From: Oribacterium sp. oral taxon 078 str. F0262
GTDB taxonomy: Bacteria > Bacillota > Clostridia > Lachnospirales > Lachnospiraceae
Assembly: GCF_000160135.1 (NCBI RefSeq)
Contig: NZ_GG729934.1
Coordinates: 474,126 to 538,125, forward strand
Direction of reading: 5' to 3'
Length of the DNA stretch: 64,000 bases
In this document: in pieces, positions 25,569 to 35,200 of the stretch
Numbering within the stretch: position 1 is the first letter of the stretch
How the letters are laid out: every line of letters begins with the position of its first letter
Made by a program: the position numbers and the translations under genes
Notes under the pieces: generated by a model
Told to the model about the DNA's origin: nothing
Seen by the model: only the letters and a program-made list of their open reading frames with translations
Database searches by the model: none

Positions 25569-27503
25569 ATGACGATAAAGGATATCGCGAAGCTGGCAGG
25601 AGTATCTGTATCCACAGTCTCCAAGGTCATGAACCAAAAGGACAGCAGCATCAGCCAGAAAACCAGAGAACGGGTCCTTCAGGTTGCCCGCTCATGCAAC
25701 TACTCTCCCTATGCGGCATTTATCTCCCAGCATCTCAAGTATTTCCATGCAAAGCTTCTGATCCGGGAAAATTCACTGCTCTTTGGCTCGGTCATGAAGG
25801 GCCTTCTTTCAGAAGCGCAAAGCAAAGGATACACCGTATCCCTCTCCATGATACCGAAAAGTGATCCCGAAATCGAATTGCTCTTTTCGGAATTGGAGAA
25901 ATCCAGGATCGATCTGATTCTGTGGGAGCAGTCCGCGAAGGCGGATGAAAAAGCCGAGACTTCCTTTCAGAGAAAGCTCAGCGCCCTGCAGCTCCCCTCC
26001 GTTCCCCTTTTTTCTGGTGACGAGCGCTCCTTTCACATGGACCTGTCTCATATCTCCTATGGTCTTACCGAGAGCTATCATCGGAATCATTTCGAGAAAA
26101 CAGCCTGCGTCCTGGATCCGGAAAAAAATTATCCCGGCTTCATAGAGGGCTACCGGGAATATTTATTCGATCACCGGCTGCCGATTCCTAAGGACCTGAT
26201 CTATGATAAAAATCGTCCGGAGCTTCTGGATGAGCTGATCGAAAAATCCGTGAGCGCCGTACTCTGCCCGGACTTCAGCACTGCCATCCGGATCTATCAA
26301 AGAGCAGCCGCGTTGCATTATCAGATCCCCTCCGAGCTCTCGATCTGTACTCTGAACCATGGCTCCGAGCTCCCCTCCCTCTTCCCCGATATCAATTTTT
26401 ATGAACTGCCGTCGGAGGAATTCGGGCGATTTATCTTCCGGGGGGCGCTGCAGCAGCTGGAAGACGGGGACATGATCCTCCACAGCTTTTCTCCGTCCTT
26501 CGTGAAGAACCGTCAAAGCAGAAGGCCTGTCTCCGCGGCGAAGAGAGAGTGTGAAATATGCATCGTAGGAAGCATCAATATCGATAATTATCTGAATGTC
26601 TCCACACTCCCTGTGTCCGGAAAGACCGTCTCCAGCAGCTCTCAGAATATCTATCCCGGAGGGAAGGGCACCAACGAGGCGATTGGGGCCGCAAAGCTTG
26701 GGCACCGGGTCTCCCTCATCGGAAACGTGGGAAGAGACAGAGAATCTCATCTGATCTACGATACCCTGAGGAAATATCATGTCCAGCTCCGCGGTGTTTC
26801 CCGATGTCCCGAAAAGCAGACGGGAAGAGCGCATATCATTGTAGATCCCCGCGGCGAATCTCTGATCTCCATCCTTTCCGGCGCAAACAGCTCCCTAAGT
26901 GCCGCTCTCGTCCGGGAGAAGGAAGAGCTGTTTCGGCGGAGCTCCTTCTCCCTGGTCTGCACGGAGATCCCCATGGATGCCGTTCTGGAGGCCTGCCGCC
27001 TGAGCCAAAAATACGGCGGAAAAACCATACTAAAGCCCTCCTCCTGCGGAGAGCTCCCGGCAGAGCTCCTTCGATATATCGATATCCTGATTCCCAATCT
27101 GAATGAATTAAATGAGATCTGTCCCGGCTTTGGCAGCATGCAGGAAAAAGCCCAATATTTTTTGGATAAAAATATTCCCATTGTCATCGTGACTCTCGGA
27201 AGCAGGGGCTGTTTTCTAAAAACAAAAGACTGTGAGAAATCCTATCCCGCGATCAATATCCCATCGGTAGACAGCACCGGGGCCGGGGACGCGTTCATCT
27301 CCGCTCTGGCTTCCTACCTGCTGTACGGCTATGACCTGGACCGCTCCATCCGCATCGCGGGCTTCGCGGCGGGCATCAGCACAAGCAGATCCGGCTGCGT
27401 CCCATCGCTTGCGGACAGGAATACCCTGGAGACCTATATTTCACAAAGAGAGCCTTCCCTCCTTTCCCTGGAGGAAAGCCGCCCGGAAAAGCCGAAGCCA
27501 TGA
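25569..27503 (+). CDS. LacI-type repressor fused to a PfkB/ribokinase domain
   Basis: 644 residues from ATG 25569 (TTGGAGGAA upstream). Residues 1-50 are a LacI helix-turn-helix (MTIKDIAKLAGVSVSTVSKV). Residues about 65-310 form a periplasmic-binding-protein-like effector domain (LLFGSVMKGLLSEAQSKGY, SAVLCPDFSTAIRIYQRAA, ELSICTLNHG). Residues about 330-630 are a complete PfkB kinase: ICIVGSINIDNYLNV, YPGGKGTNEAIGAAKLG, IPNLNELNEICP and catalytic DSTGAGDAFISALASYL. All motifs needed for kinase activity are present, in contrast to a decayed fusion. It may couple sugar binding, sugar phosphorylation and repression of the nearby nucleoside/ribose genes. No frameshift or stop separates the parts. 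Confidence 0.92.
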   Translation: MTIKDIAKLAGVSVSTVSKVMNQKDSSISQKTRERVLQVARSCNYSPYAAFISQHLKYFHAKLLIRENSLLFGSVMKGLLSEAQSKGYTVSLSMIPKSDPEIELLFSELEKSRIDLILWEQSAKADEKAETSFQRKLSALQLPSVPLFSGDERSFHMDLSHISYGLTESYHRNHFEKTACVLDPEKNYPGFIEGYREYLFDHRLPIPKDLIYDKNRPELLDELIEKSVSAVLCPDFSTAIRIYQRAAALHYQIPSELSICTLNHGSELPSLFPDINFYELPSEEFGRFIFRGALQQLEDGDMILHSFSPSFVKNRQSRRPVSAAKRECEICIVGSINIDNYLNVSTLPVSGKTVSSSSQNIYPGGKGTNEAIGAAKLGHRVSLIGNVGRDRESHLIYDTLRKYHVQLRGVSRCPEKQTGRAHIIVDPRGESLISILSGANSSLSAALVREKEELFRRSSFSLVCTEIPMDAVLEACRLSQKYGGKTILKPSSCGELPAELLRYIDILIPNLNELNEICPGFGSMQEKAQYFLDKNIPIVIVTLGSRGCFLKTKDCEKSYPAINIPSVDSTGAGDAFISALASYLLYGYDLDRSIRIAGFAAGISTSRSGCVPSLADRNTLETYISQREPSLLSLEESRPEKPKP

Positions 27504-27575
27504 AAGCCCGGCCGATGCGCAAACTGATCTCGAATGCTTTCTCCCGCCTGTGAGAGTCTGCGAGATCCCATGCAT

Positions 27576-27604
27576 GAAAAAGCCCGCGGGCTTCTCCCGG
27601 GCTT
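27576..27604 (-). terminator. Second (distal) terminator after talC
   Basis: Minus strand: AAGCCCG / CGGGCTT stem followed by five U. Between the convergent talC and lacI-kinase genes, downstream of a first and stronger terminator. Confidence 0.6.
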
Positions 27605-27674
27605 AAAAAACGGAGTCCTCCGCTTCCCAACCTCCCCGCAGAAAACGCGGCGCGTAAGGCAGCGGAGGACTCCG
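27605..27674 (-). terminator. First terminator after talC, long stem
   Basis: Minus strand: a perfect 14-bp stem (27661-27674 pairing with 27611-27624) with a 36-nt loop that contains a smaller CCGC/GCGG hairpin, followed by six U at 27610-27605. It begins about 18 bp past the talC stop. Together with the hairpin at 27576-27604 it makes a tandem terminator. Confidence 0.85.
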
Positions 27675-27692
27675 CATTCCGAGAGAGCTCCC

Positions 27693-28349
27693 CTATTTTC
27701 CAAAGACCGCCTCATAATCCTTCCGGAATTTTTCGATGCCGATCTCCGTGAGCGGGTGCTTCATCATCTGGACGAGAACCTTATAGGGAACGGTCGCGAT
27801 ATCGGCGCCCGTCTTCGCACACTCTACGACATGCATCGGATGGCGCACAGAGGCGCAGATCACCTCCGTCCGGATCTCCGGGTATCCTTCAAAAATCGCC
27901 ATGATATCCTCCACCAAAAGGATGCCGTCCGTTGCAATATCGTCGAGCCTTCCGAGGAAGGGAGAGACATAGCTCGCACCGGCTCTCGCCGCAAGAAGGG
28001 CCTGCGCCGCGCTGAAGATCAGTGTCACATTGGTCCGGATTCCCTCGGAGGAAAGCCGCTTCACCGCCTTCAGTCCCTCCGCGGTCATCGGAATCTTCAC
28101 GACCATATTCTCATGGAGCTCTGCGATCTCCCGGCCCTCCGAGATCATATCCTCGGCCTTTATGCTGCTCGCTCTGACCTCACCGGAGATCGGCCCATCG
28201 ACAATCCCCGCGATCTCCTTCAGGGTCTGTCTGTAATCCCGCCCCTCCTTCGCGATCAATGAGGGATTGGTCGTCACGCCGGCGATGATCCCCATCTCCC
28301 AGCACTCCCGGATCTCGTCCACATTCGCCGTATCAATAAAGAACTTCAT
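27693..28349 (-). CDS. talC: Transaldolase / fructose-6-phosphate aldolase (TalC-like)
   Basis: 218 residues, the short class of transaldolase. Start [15 protein letters not shown] at 28349 (AAGGAAGG upstream); the frame upstream to 28421 is not family-like. Further motifs: [29 protein letters not shown] with the Schiff-base lysine, [31 protein letters not shown] and [11 protein letters not shown]. It moves a dihydroxyacetone unit between sugar phosphates in the pentose phosphate pathway. It is 157 bp behind transketolase in the same direction, so the pair probably forms one operon. Confidence 0.95.
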   Translation of the reverse strand: MKFFIDTANVDEIRECWEMGIIAGVTTNPSLIAKEGRDYRQTLKEIAGIVDGPISGEVRASSIKAEDMISEGREIAELHENMVVKIPMTAEGLKAVKRLSSEGIRTNVTLIFSAAQALLAARAGASYVSPFLGRLDDIATDGILLVEDIMAIFEGYPEIRTEVICASVRHPMHVVECAKTGADIATVPYKVLVQMMKHPLTEIGIEKFRKDYEAVFGK

Positions 28350-28506
28350 CTTCGATTTCCTTCCTTTAAAAGATGATCCGTGCCGCTCTTTTTCTAAATC
28401 TGCCGCGCACGGGCCGCCCATTGCCTCATCCTTCGCCCCGCGCCGGCCAAAAAGAAAGCCGGGACGGGAGCATCCTCTGTCGGGGAAAGCGCCAAAGAGC
28501 GGGAAT

Positions 28507-30489
28507 TTACAGCTTTTTCACCTCTTCCGCGATCCTCTCCGCGGTAAAGCCGAAATGCCGGAGGAGAAGCTTTGCCGGCGCGGAGGCGCCAAAGCTCTCC
28601 ATGCCGATGGCCTTCCCGTCGAGCCCTATATACCGCTCCCAGCCAAAGGTAGAAAGCGCCTCAAGGGAGAGCCTCTTTCGGATCCGCTTTGGCAGGACCG
28701 ACTCTCTGTACTCTTCGCTCTGCTCCTCAAAAAGATCCATGGAGGGCATGGATACGACTCTCACCGCGTAGCCCTCCTCCCTTAAGAGCTCCTCCGCCTC
28801 CAGGGCAAGGGAGAGCTCGGAGCCCGTCGCGATCAAGATATACTCCGGCTCCTTCTCCGGCTCCCTCAGGATATAGGCTCCCTTCAGGGCCTTTCTCCCG
28901 TCCGGGCAGAGCTGCGGAAGATTCTGCCGGGAGAGAACCAGCGCGGTCGGAGTCTCCGTGGAATTCAGAGCCGCATACCAGGCGGCCTCCGTCTCCAGGC
29001 GGTCGCAGGGGCGAAATACCCGGAAATTCGGCATGGCGCGGAGCATCGCGAGCTGCTCCACCGGTTCATGGGTCGGCCCGTCCTCCCCGACTCCGATCGA
29101 ATCGTGCGTCAGAACGAAAATCTGCGGGATTCTCATAAGTGCGGAGAGCCTCGCCATCGGCTTTAAATAATCACTGAATACGAAGAAGGTCCCCACATAG
29201 CTTCTGAGACCTCCGTGGAGCAGTATTCCGTTTGCGATCCCCGCCATCGCAAGCTCCCGGACGCCGAAATGAAGGTTTCGTCCCGAGGGATTTTCCGCAG
29301 AAAAATAGGGCTCTCCCTTCAGCTCAGTCTTTGTAGAGGGCGAAAGATCCGCGGATCCTCCGAAGAGATTCGGAATCCTCTCCTTCAGGATCTGGAGCAC
29401 CGCCCCGGAAGAGGCCCTCGTCGCCTCCTCCTTCTCCGCCGCCCGGAAGAAGTCCTTATCATAGAGCAGCGCGGCCTCGTCCTCCCTTCCGTAATAGCGC
29501 TTCCAGAGCGCATAGAGCTCCGGAAAACGCCCGCGGTAGTCCTCCATCTTCCTCTGCCAGCTTCTCTCCGCATCCCTCTTCGATTCCGCGAGCTCTCTGT
29601 AATGCGTATAGACCTCCGCCGGCACATAAAAGGGCTCCTGGGAGGGCCAGTGGAGAAATTCTTTCATCTTAACGATGTTTTCCTCTCCAAGGGGTTCTCC
29701 GTGCGCCTTCTCGCTTCCCTGCTTTCCGGGACAGCCGTAGCCGATCTCCGTTTTTACGATGATAAAGTAGGGCGCGGAATCATCCGCCTCCGCAGTCTCC
29801 AATGCCCTGGAGATCGCAGCGAGCTCATTTCCGTCCGGGACGATCAAGGTCTTAAAGCCGAAGGCCTGCACTCTCTTCTCCACATCCTCCGTGAAGGCAA
29901 GATCCGTCGATCCCTCGATGGATATCCCATTCGAATCATAGAGAATCGTCAATTTATCGAGCTTCCAGCTTCCCGCAAGGGAAAGCGCTTCCGAGGAGAT
30001 CCCCTCCATCATGCAGCCATCGCCGCAGAGCGCGTAGCATCTGTGGTTTACGATCTCAAAGCCGGGCCTGTTGAAGATCGCCGCGAGATGCTTCTCCGCC
30101 GCGGCCATGCCGACCGCCATGGCGAGCCCCGCGCCCAGCGGTCCTGTCGTGGCCTCGACTCCGGCCGTATGTCTGTACTCCGGATGCCCCGGCGTCTTCG
30201 AAGAAAGCTGCCGGAAATCCATGAGATCTTCCTTCGTAAGGCCGAAGCCATAGAGGTGGAGAAGCGCGTAGAGCAGCATGGAGCCATGTCCCGCGGAGAG
30301 GATGAAGCGGTCCCGGTCCTCCCATTCCGGATTTTCCGGATTTATCTTAAGATGATGGGCCCAGAGCTCATAAGCCATCGGCGCAGCTCCCAGGGGAAGC
30401 CCCGGATGTCCGGACTTCGCCTTCTGAATCGCATCCGCAGACAGCACACGGATCGCATTGACTGCCTGCTCCTCAATCTGCTTCTCCAT
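28507..30489 (-). CDS. tkt: Transketolase
   Basis: 660 residues, standard length. Motifs: [48 protein letters not shown], thiamine-diphosphate binding [19 protein letters not shown]...[13 protein letters not shown], the PYR-domain [28 protein letters not shown] and [20 protein letters not shown]. It is cytoplasmic and moves two-carbon units between sugar phosphates. With the neighbouring transaldolase it links ribose-5-phosphate from nucleoside breakdown to glycolysis. GAAGGAGAT precedes the ATG, and an extended -10 promoter lies about 50 bp upstream. Confidence 0.97.
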   Translation of the reverse strand: MEKQIEEQAVNAIRVLSADAIQKAKSGHPGLPLGAAPMAYELWAHHLKINPENPEWEDRDRFILSAGHGSMLLYALLHLYGFGLTKEDLMDFRQLSSKTPGHPEYRHTAGVEATTGPLGAGLAMAVGMAAAEKHLAAIFNRPGFEIVNHRCYALCGDGCMMEGISSEALSLAGSWKLDKLTILYDSNGISIEGSTDLAFTEDVEKRVQAFGFKTLIVPDGNELAAISRALETAEADDSAPYFIIVKTEIGYGCPGKQGSEKAHGEPLGEENIVKMKEFLHWPSQEPFYVPAEVYTHYRELAESKRDAERSWQRKMEDYRGRFPELYALWKRYYGREDEAALLYDKDFFRAAEKEEATRASSGAVLQILKERIPNLFGGSADLSPSTKTELKGEPYFSAENPSGRNLHFGVRELAMAGIANGILLHGGLRSYVGTFFVFSDYLKPMARLSALMRIPQIFVLTHDSIGVGEDGPTHEPVEQLAMLRAMPNFRVFRPCDRLETEAAWYAALNSTETPTALVLSRQNLPQLCPDGRKALKGAYILREPEKEPEYILIATGSELSLALEAEELLREEGYAVRVVSMPSMDLFEEQSEEYRESVLPKRIRKRLSLEALSTFGWERYIGLDGKAIGMESFGASAPAKLLLRHFGFTAERIAEEVKKL

Positions 30490-30539
30490 AAAATCTCCTT
30501 CTTATTATCCCGAATTTTGGGAAATTATTTTTCTTTGCT

Positions 30540-30548
30540 ATCATAGCA
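30540..30548 (-). promoter_or_regulatory. Extended -10 promoter of tkt
   Basis: Minus strand TGCTATGAT: a TG-N-TATGAT extended -10. No good -35 is visible, which is common for this promoter type. The downstream leader contains the imperfect palindrome CCCGAATTTTGGG (30510-30521 region). Confidence 0.5.
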
Positions 30549-30612
30549 CAAAAAAAGCTCCCTGTATATCGGTGATCCCGCGGAATCATCCCGGCAAAAG
30601 CTCCCGCGGACC

Positions 30613-31824
30613 CTATTTTGTAAAGACATATTGCTCCAGGCGGCGGAAGGCCTCCTTTACGCGGCTCAGGGGGAGAGCCAGGTTCATGCGGATATGTGTT
30701 TTTCCGTGAAATCTGCTTCCATCCTGCCAGGCGACTCCGACATCCCACCCCTTCTTTAAGAGCTCCCGAAGGCTGATCCCGCGTTCCTTCATCCACTCCG
30801 CGCAGTCCAGGAAGAGCATATAGGTCCCCTCGGGCTTCTGGACGCAGACTCCGCGGAAATGCTCTTTGATATAGTCACAGGCGTAGTCCACATTTCCCTC
30901 GATCACCTCCCGGAGCTCGGAAAGCCACTCGGCTCCCTCTGCCCGGTAGGCTCCGATCAGAGCGTGCATGGAGAGAACGTTCATGTCGTTATAATGTGAG
31001 AGCGAGGATTCCTTCTGTACGCGGTCTCGGATCCAGTCGCTGTAGATGATGTGATAGCTTCCGATCAGGCCAGCGAGATTAAAGGTCTTCGAGGGCGCAT
31101 AGAGAGCGACCGTCCTCTGTCTCGCATCCTCACTCACGCTCTGTGTCGGGATGTGGCGATGTCCGTAGAGGACGATATCCGACCATATTTCGTCGGATAC
31201 GACATAGACCTCATGCCTTTTATAGATCTCCATGGCCTTCTCCAGCTCCCACCTCTCCCAGACTCTGCCGCAGGGATTATGGGGAGAGCAGAAAACCGCC
31301 GTATGGATCTCCTCCTCCACGATCTTTTTCTCCATATCCTCGAAATCCATGCGGAAAATCCCGCGCTCATCCCGGACAAGCGGGCTGTGGATGATGCGGT
31401 AGCCGTTGTTCTCCAAGGAGGAGGTGAAGCCGATATAGGTCGGGGAGTGGAGGAGAACCTTGTCCCCCTTCGAGCAAAGGACATTGACTGCGCTCACGAC
31501 AGCCCCGAGGACTCCGTTCTCATAGCCGATATGCTTTGCCTCCAGCCCCTCTATGCCGTTTCTCTCCCTCTGCCAGCGGATAATGGCGTTATAGTACGCC
31601 TCCGTCGGGCGAAAATATCCAAAGGCCGGGTGTTCTGTCCTTTTGATGATCTCCTCCTGCACCGTCGGGACCACCGGAAAATTCATATCCGCGACCCACA
31701 TCGGGATCAGATCAAAGCCCTCCTTCGGCGGATCCGGCGCAAAGGGGATCCCCGTAGTAAGCCCATCCACCGCGATAGCATCCCTCCCGTGCCGATCCAT
31801 GATTGAGATGAAATCATACTTCAT
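30613..31824 (-). CDS. PatB/MalY-type pyridoxal-phosphate C-S lyase or aminotransferase
   Basis: 403 residues from ATG 31824 (AAAGGAG upstream). Fold-type I PLP enzyme: MWVADMNFPVVPTVQEEI, FGYFRPTEAYYNAIIRWQRERNG, SPHNPCGRVW, VSDEIWSDIVLYG and the PLP-lysine segment APSKTFNLAGLIGSYHII. These mark the MalY/PatB branch, usually cystathionine beta-lyases acting on cysteine conjugates. It is downstream of a cupin gene in the same direction (67 bp), probably one operon. Whether the reaction is beta-elimination or transamination cannot be read from sequence. Confidence 0.9.
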   Translation of the reverse strand: MKYDFISIMDRHGRDAIAVDGLTTGIPFAPDPPKEGFDLIPMWVADMNFPVVPTVQEEIIKRTEHPAFGYFRPTEAYYNAIIRWQRERNGIEGLEAKHIGYENGVLGAVVSAVNVLCSKGDKVLLHSPTYIGFTSSLENNGYRIIHSPLVRDERGIFRMDFEDMEKKIVEEEIHTAVFCSPHNPCGRVWERWELEKAMEIYKRHEVYVVSDEIWSDIVLYGHRHIPTQSVSEDARQRTVALYAPSKTFNLAGLIGSYHIIYSDWIRDRVQKESSLSHYNDMNVLSMHALIGAYRAEGAEWLSELREVIEGNVDYACDYIKEHFRGVCVQKPEGTYMLFLDCAEWMKERGISLRELLKKGWDVGVAWQDGSRFHGKTHIRMNLALPLSRVKEAFRRLEQYVFTK

Positions 31825-31891
31825 TGAAACGCTCCTTTCCCATCGGACTGCTGTCTTTCTTTCCAATTCCGGACCTTAAAAAGCAAAAGGC

Positions 31892-32239
31892 TCAGTCCGA
31901 AACGAAATCCCTTCGATACGGCGAAAAGGCATCCAGCACTATGCCCTCTTCCAGACATACACAGCCGTGCTCGACGCCCTCTGTCTTTAAAAGCGTGTCC
32001 CCCTCCCGGACGATCCGCTTCTCCCCACCGATCGTAAATTCAAAGCTTCCGCTCTTAATATAGCTGATCTGCGTATGCGGATGATGGTGGAGCTTCCCCA
32101 CTGCGCCCTTTTGGAAGCGATTCTCCACCAGCATGAGATCATCGGAGTAGGCGAGAACTCTGCGCTCGATCCCTTCTCCGCCGGATTCTGATTCTGTCTC
32201 CCCATAGGGAAGCCAGCGCTCATTTTTGTGACTTATCAT
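31892..32239 (-). CDS. Small cupin-domain protein
   Basis: 115 residues from ATG 32239 (AAAGGAGAAG upstream); the open frame to 32368 is untranslated leader. Single conserved barrel: KLHHHPHTQISYIKSGSFEFTIGGEKRIVREGDTLLKTEGVEHGC holds motif 1 (H-x-H with Gln-like spacing) and motif 2 (H). The metal-binding histidines are present. The substrate is unknown. Such proteins often act as isomerases or metabolite sensors. Probably co-transcribed with the downstream PatB-type lyase gene. Confidence 0.82.
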   Translation of the reverse strand: MISHKNERWLPYGETESESGGEGIERRVLAYSDDLMLVENRFQKGAVGKLHHHPHTQISYIKSGSFEFTIGGEKRIVREGDTLLKTEGVEHGCVCLEEGIVLDAFSPYRRDFVSD

Positions 32240-32326
32240 TCCGCTTCTCCTTTCCTCTTTGGAGGAATCATTCCCTGTTTGCCATAGAGCGCTCCTCGTC
32301 CTCTGCAGCTCTTTATCTCCCGCCAA

Positions 32327-32356
32327 AGCATAGCAAAATATGGCTTCCCCTGTCAA
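32327..32356 (-). promoter_or_regulatory. Promoter of the cupin-patB operon
   Basis: Minus strand: perfect -35 TTGACA (32356-32351), 18-bp spacer, -10 TATGCT (32332-32327) with an extended TG. The leader is about 85 nt. Confidence 0.65.
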
Positions 32357-32371
32357 TTTCTCCAGCACAGC

Positions 32372-32403
32372 TTCGGGGGAGGAGCCTTCGCCCCTCCCCC
32401 GAA
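32372..32403 (-). other. Strong GC hairpin after oppA
   Basis: Perfect 11-bp stem TTCGGGGGAGG / CCTCCCCCGAA, loop of 10, located 70 bp past the oppA stop and upstream of the cupin promoter. No U-tract follows on the minus strand. It may act as a 3' stabiliser or a weak terminator for the opp operon. Confidence 0.5.
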
Positions 32404-32474
32404 ACCGCGTCTGTATACTTCTTATTCGTTAATATATCCCGGGCTTAGATCGAAAAGCCGCGCCCGCGCTCTTC

Positions 32475-34163
32475 TTATTTCCGAAGCTTTGTATATCGGA
32501 AGAAGAGGCTTCCATCCGGGATCATATAATAGCCGGACACATTGTCATGCATCAGGAAGTTATTCATCTTATAGTAAAGGGGAAGCACCGGATACTGCGC
32601 TGCCTGCAGCTTATCCGCCTCCTTTACCAGCTCCGCAAATTTCTTCTGATCCGGCTCGACGCGCGCTTCATCCACGATTTTATCGTAGGCAGGGTCGCTG
32701 AAACGGACATTGTTTGAGACATCATCCGTATACACCAGGGGAAGGAAGCTCATCGGATTCAGATAATCCGCGGACCAGCCCATCGCACAGACATCATAGT
32801 TTCCCTGCCGCACGCCGTCATAGTATACCGCCCAGTCGGCGCTTGTCACATCGACGGAGATCCCCAGATTCTTTTTCAGCATCTCCGCGATCGCCTCGGC
32901 GATCTTCTTTGCCGTATCATCCGAATAGTAGGAAAGCTGTAGCGTCGGGAAGCTCTTCGGATCCTCATAGCCCGCTTCCTTCAGGGCCTCTCTCGCAAGC
33001 TCCGGATCCGCCTTCGGCTTCAGGGAAAAGTCCTCTCTCCCCTCCGTGACATCCTTCCCGTCCACGCTGTAGCCGGGCGGCAGCATGCTGTAGGCGGGCG
33101 TCGCATCGATCTGAACCACATTGCTGATCAGCTCCTCCCGGTCCACGGCGAGGCAGATGGCCTTTCTGACCAGCGGATTGTTGTAGGGCTCCTTCTGGCA
33201 GTTGATGTCATAGAACACACTGCCGTAGCTCGGCTCCATGATGATGCCCGCGTTTTCCGCCTTGAGGCGCTGGATATCTCCGGAGGGGATGGAGCGAATC
33301 CCGTCGACCTCTCCGTTCTCATAGGCGGTCAGCGCCGTAGAGGAGTCCAGGACGAAGCGGAAGGTGAGCTTTTCCAGTGTCGTGTGTTCGGCGTCCCAGT
33401 AATTTCCGTTCCGAACGAGCACATAGGACTCTCCGTTGTTCACCTCGGAGAGACGGAAGGGGCCGTTGCAGATATAGCTTTCCGCCGACTGCGTCCAGCG
33501 GTCCCCATTCTTTGTGAGCGTCTCCTCCTTGAGCGGGGAATAGCACCACATGGATACCAGATCGAGGAAGAAGGAGCAGGGTCCCTTCAGCCGATACTCA
33601 AGCGTTTGATCATCTATCGCTCTCACGCCGAAGTTGGAATCATCCCCTTTGTCGTAGAACTCCTTTGCCCCGACGATGTAATCCGTGAAAAGGTTCGCGT
33701 ACTGTGCTGTCGTCTCCGGTGTGCAGACATGCCGCGCGGCGTAGACATAGTCCTTCGCGGTGAGCGCTGTCCCGTCGCTCCACTTTAGGTCCTTTCTGAG
33801 ATGGAAGGTATAGACCGTCATATCATCATTGGATTCCCAGCTCTCCGCATCTCCGGCCTCGAGCTCCCCCTTTTGATTATAGGTCACAAGTCCCTCAAAG
33901 CAATTTCGGATCACATACATCGCGAAGCTGTTATTGGTATAGCTGGGGTCGATGGAATCCGGGAGATTACTGAGAACGTAGGTGAGCTCCTGCTTTCCGC
34001 TCTTCTCTTCGGACTCCGTTTTCTCTCCGGCCGCACTGCTTCCCGAGAGATCCAGCTTCTCCTCCCGGGAGCTCGCGTCCGTCCCTCCTCCGCCGCCGCA
34101 GGCGGAGAGGAAGAGAGCCGCAAGAGCTGTAAACACAAGAAGCAGTTTCCGATTTTTTTTCAT
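32475..34163 (-). CDS. oppA: Oligopeptide ABC transporter substrate-binding lipoprotein (OppA-like)
   Basis: 562 residues from ATG 34163 (AAAAAGGAGG upstream). Lipoprotein signal ending LAALFLSACGGG, with the lipidated Cys at about 22. Family 5 solute-binding motifs: TYVLSNLPDSIDPSYTNNSFAMYVIRNCFEGLVTYNQKGE, AESWESNDDMTVYTFHLRKDLKWSDG (the SBP_bac_5 signature) and GWSADYLNPMSFLPLVYTDD. It captures peptides outside the cell for OppBCDF. It is the last gene of the opp operon. Nickel or other substrates are less likely given the OppA-like length. Confidence 0.93.
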   Translation of the reverse strand: MKKNRKLLLVFTALAALFLSACGGGGGTDASSREEKLDLSGSSAAGEKTESEEKSGKQELTYVLSNLPDSIDPSYTNNSFAMYVIRNCFEGLVTYNQKGELEAGDAESWESNDDMTVYTFHLRKDLKWSDGTALTAKDYVYAARHVCTPETTAQYANLFTDYIVGAKEFYDKGDDSNFGVRAIDDQTLEYRLKGPCSFFLDLVSMWCYSPLKEETLTKNGDRWTQSAESYICNGPFRLSEVNNGESYVLVRNGNYWDAEHTTLEKLTFRFVLDSSTALTAYENGEVDGIRSIPSGDIQRLKAENAGIIMEPSYGSVFYDINCQKEPYNNPLVRKAICLAVDREELISNVVQIDATPAYSMLPPGYSVDGKDVTEGREDFSLKPKADPELAREALKEAGYEDPKSFPTLQLSYYSDDTAKKIAEAIAEMLKKNLGISVDVTSADWAVYYDGVRQGNYDVCAMGWSADYLNPMSFLPLVYTDDVSNNVRFSDPAYDKIVDEARVEPDQKKFAELVKEADKLQAAQYPVLPLYYKMNNFLMHDNVSGYYMIPDGSLFFRYTKLRK

Positions 34164-34214
34164 ACTGTCCTCCTTTTTCGGGGAGATACGACATAAAGCA
34201 GCGGGCACGGGCCC

Positions 34215-35189
34215 TCAGTCGTATAGATGGCAGGCGCAAAAGTGTGCGTTCCCAAGCTTCTTAAGGGGCGGCTGCTCCTCCTCGCAGACTGCCTTTCGGA
34301 AGGGGCAGCGGGTGTGGAAGCGGCAGCCGGAGGGGGGATGAATCGGGCTTGGGATATCCCCCTCTATGCTGCTCTTTTCCTTCTCCCTGGCCCTCTTCGG
34401 ATCCGCGATCGGTATGCTCTCGAGAAGCCCCTTCGTATAAGGATGGAGCGGCTTCTCGTAGATTTCCTCCGCCTCCCCGATCTCCACAAGCTGCCCCAGG
34501 TACATGACGCCGACCTCATCCGAGACATAGCGCACCATGGAGAGATCATGGGCGATGAAAAGGTAGGCACAGCCGCTCTCCTCCTGAAAGTCCTTCAGGA
34601 GATTGACGATCTGGGCCTGAATCGAGACGTCCAAAGCGGAGATCGGCTCATCGCAGATCACAAGGGCAGGCTTTAGGATGAGGGCCCGCGCGATGCCGAT
34701 GCGCTGCCTCTGCCCCCCGGAAAATTCGTGGGCATAGCGGTTCAGATGTTCCCTGCTGAGTCCGACCTTTTCCAGCATCGGATAGACAAGCCCGGCGGCT
34801 TCCTCCCGGCTCTTCACCATTTTGTGGGCAAAGAGCGGTTCTGCGATGATATCCCGGACCGTCATCCTCGCGTTCAGGGAGGCATAGGGGTCCTGAAATA
34901 TCATCTGCACATCCTTCCGGAGGGGCTGCAGACTTCTCTGACTCAGCTTTGTGATCTCCTGCCCCTGAAAATAGATCTGCCCCTCCGTCGGCTCATAGAT
35001 CCTTATGATAGTGCGTGCGAGAGTGGATTTTCCACAGCCGGACTCCCCGACAATCCCCAGCGTCCTTCCACTCTCCAGAGAAAAGCTCACCCTTTCCACC
35101 GCGTGAACCCTCTGTCCCCCACTAAGCTCAAAATACTTCCTCAGACCGCGCACATCGAGGAGCGCGCCCGCTTTCTTCCCCTCTTCCAT
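34215..35189 (-). CDS. oppF: Oligopeptide ABC transporter ATPase OppF
   Basis: 324 residues from ATG 35189 (AAGGAG, spacing 7); a GTG two codons earlier is less well placed. Walker A GIVGESGCGKSTLARTI, Q-loop MIFQDPYASLNARMTV, signature HEFSGGQRQRIGIARAL, Walker B LVICDEPISALDVSIQ and the C-terminal HPPSGCRFHTRCPFRKAVCEEE oligopeptide/dipeptide domain with its Cys motif (Fe-S type in this family). It drives uptake with OppD. It starts 11 bp after oppD. Confidence 0.95.
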   Translation of the reverse strand: MEEGKKAGALLDVRGLRKYFELSGGQRVHAVERVSFSLESGRTLGIVGESGCGKSTLARTIIRIYEPTEGQIYFQGQEITKLSQRSLQPLRKDVQMIFQDPYASLNARMTVRDIIAEPLFAHKMVKSREEAAGLVYPMLEKVGLSREHLNRYAHEFSGGQRQRIGIARALILKPALVICDEPISALDVSIQAQIVNLLKDFQEESGCAYLFIAHDLSMVRYVSDEVGVMYLGQLVEIGEAEEIYEKPLHPYTKGLLESIPIADPKRAREKEKSSIEGDIPSPIHPPSGCRFHTRCPFRKAVCEEEQPPLKKLGNAHFCACHLYD

Positions 35190-35200
35190 CTGCACACTCC

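Noticed and set aside
30565..30600. T-box-like GGTGATCCCGCGG on the plus strand
   Set aside because: No plus-strand gene lies downstream, the match to the T-box core is partial, and the surrounding genes are on the minus strand.
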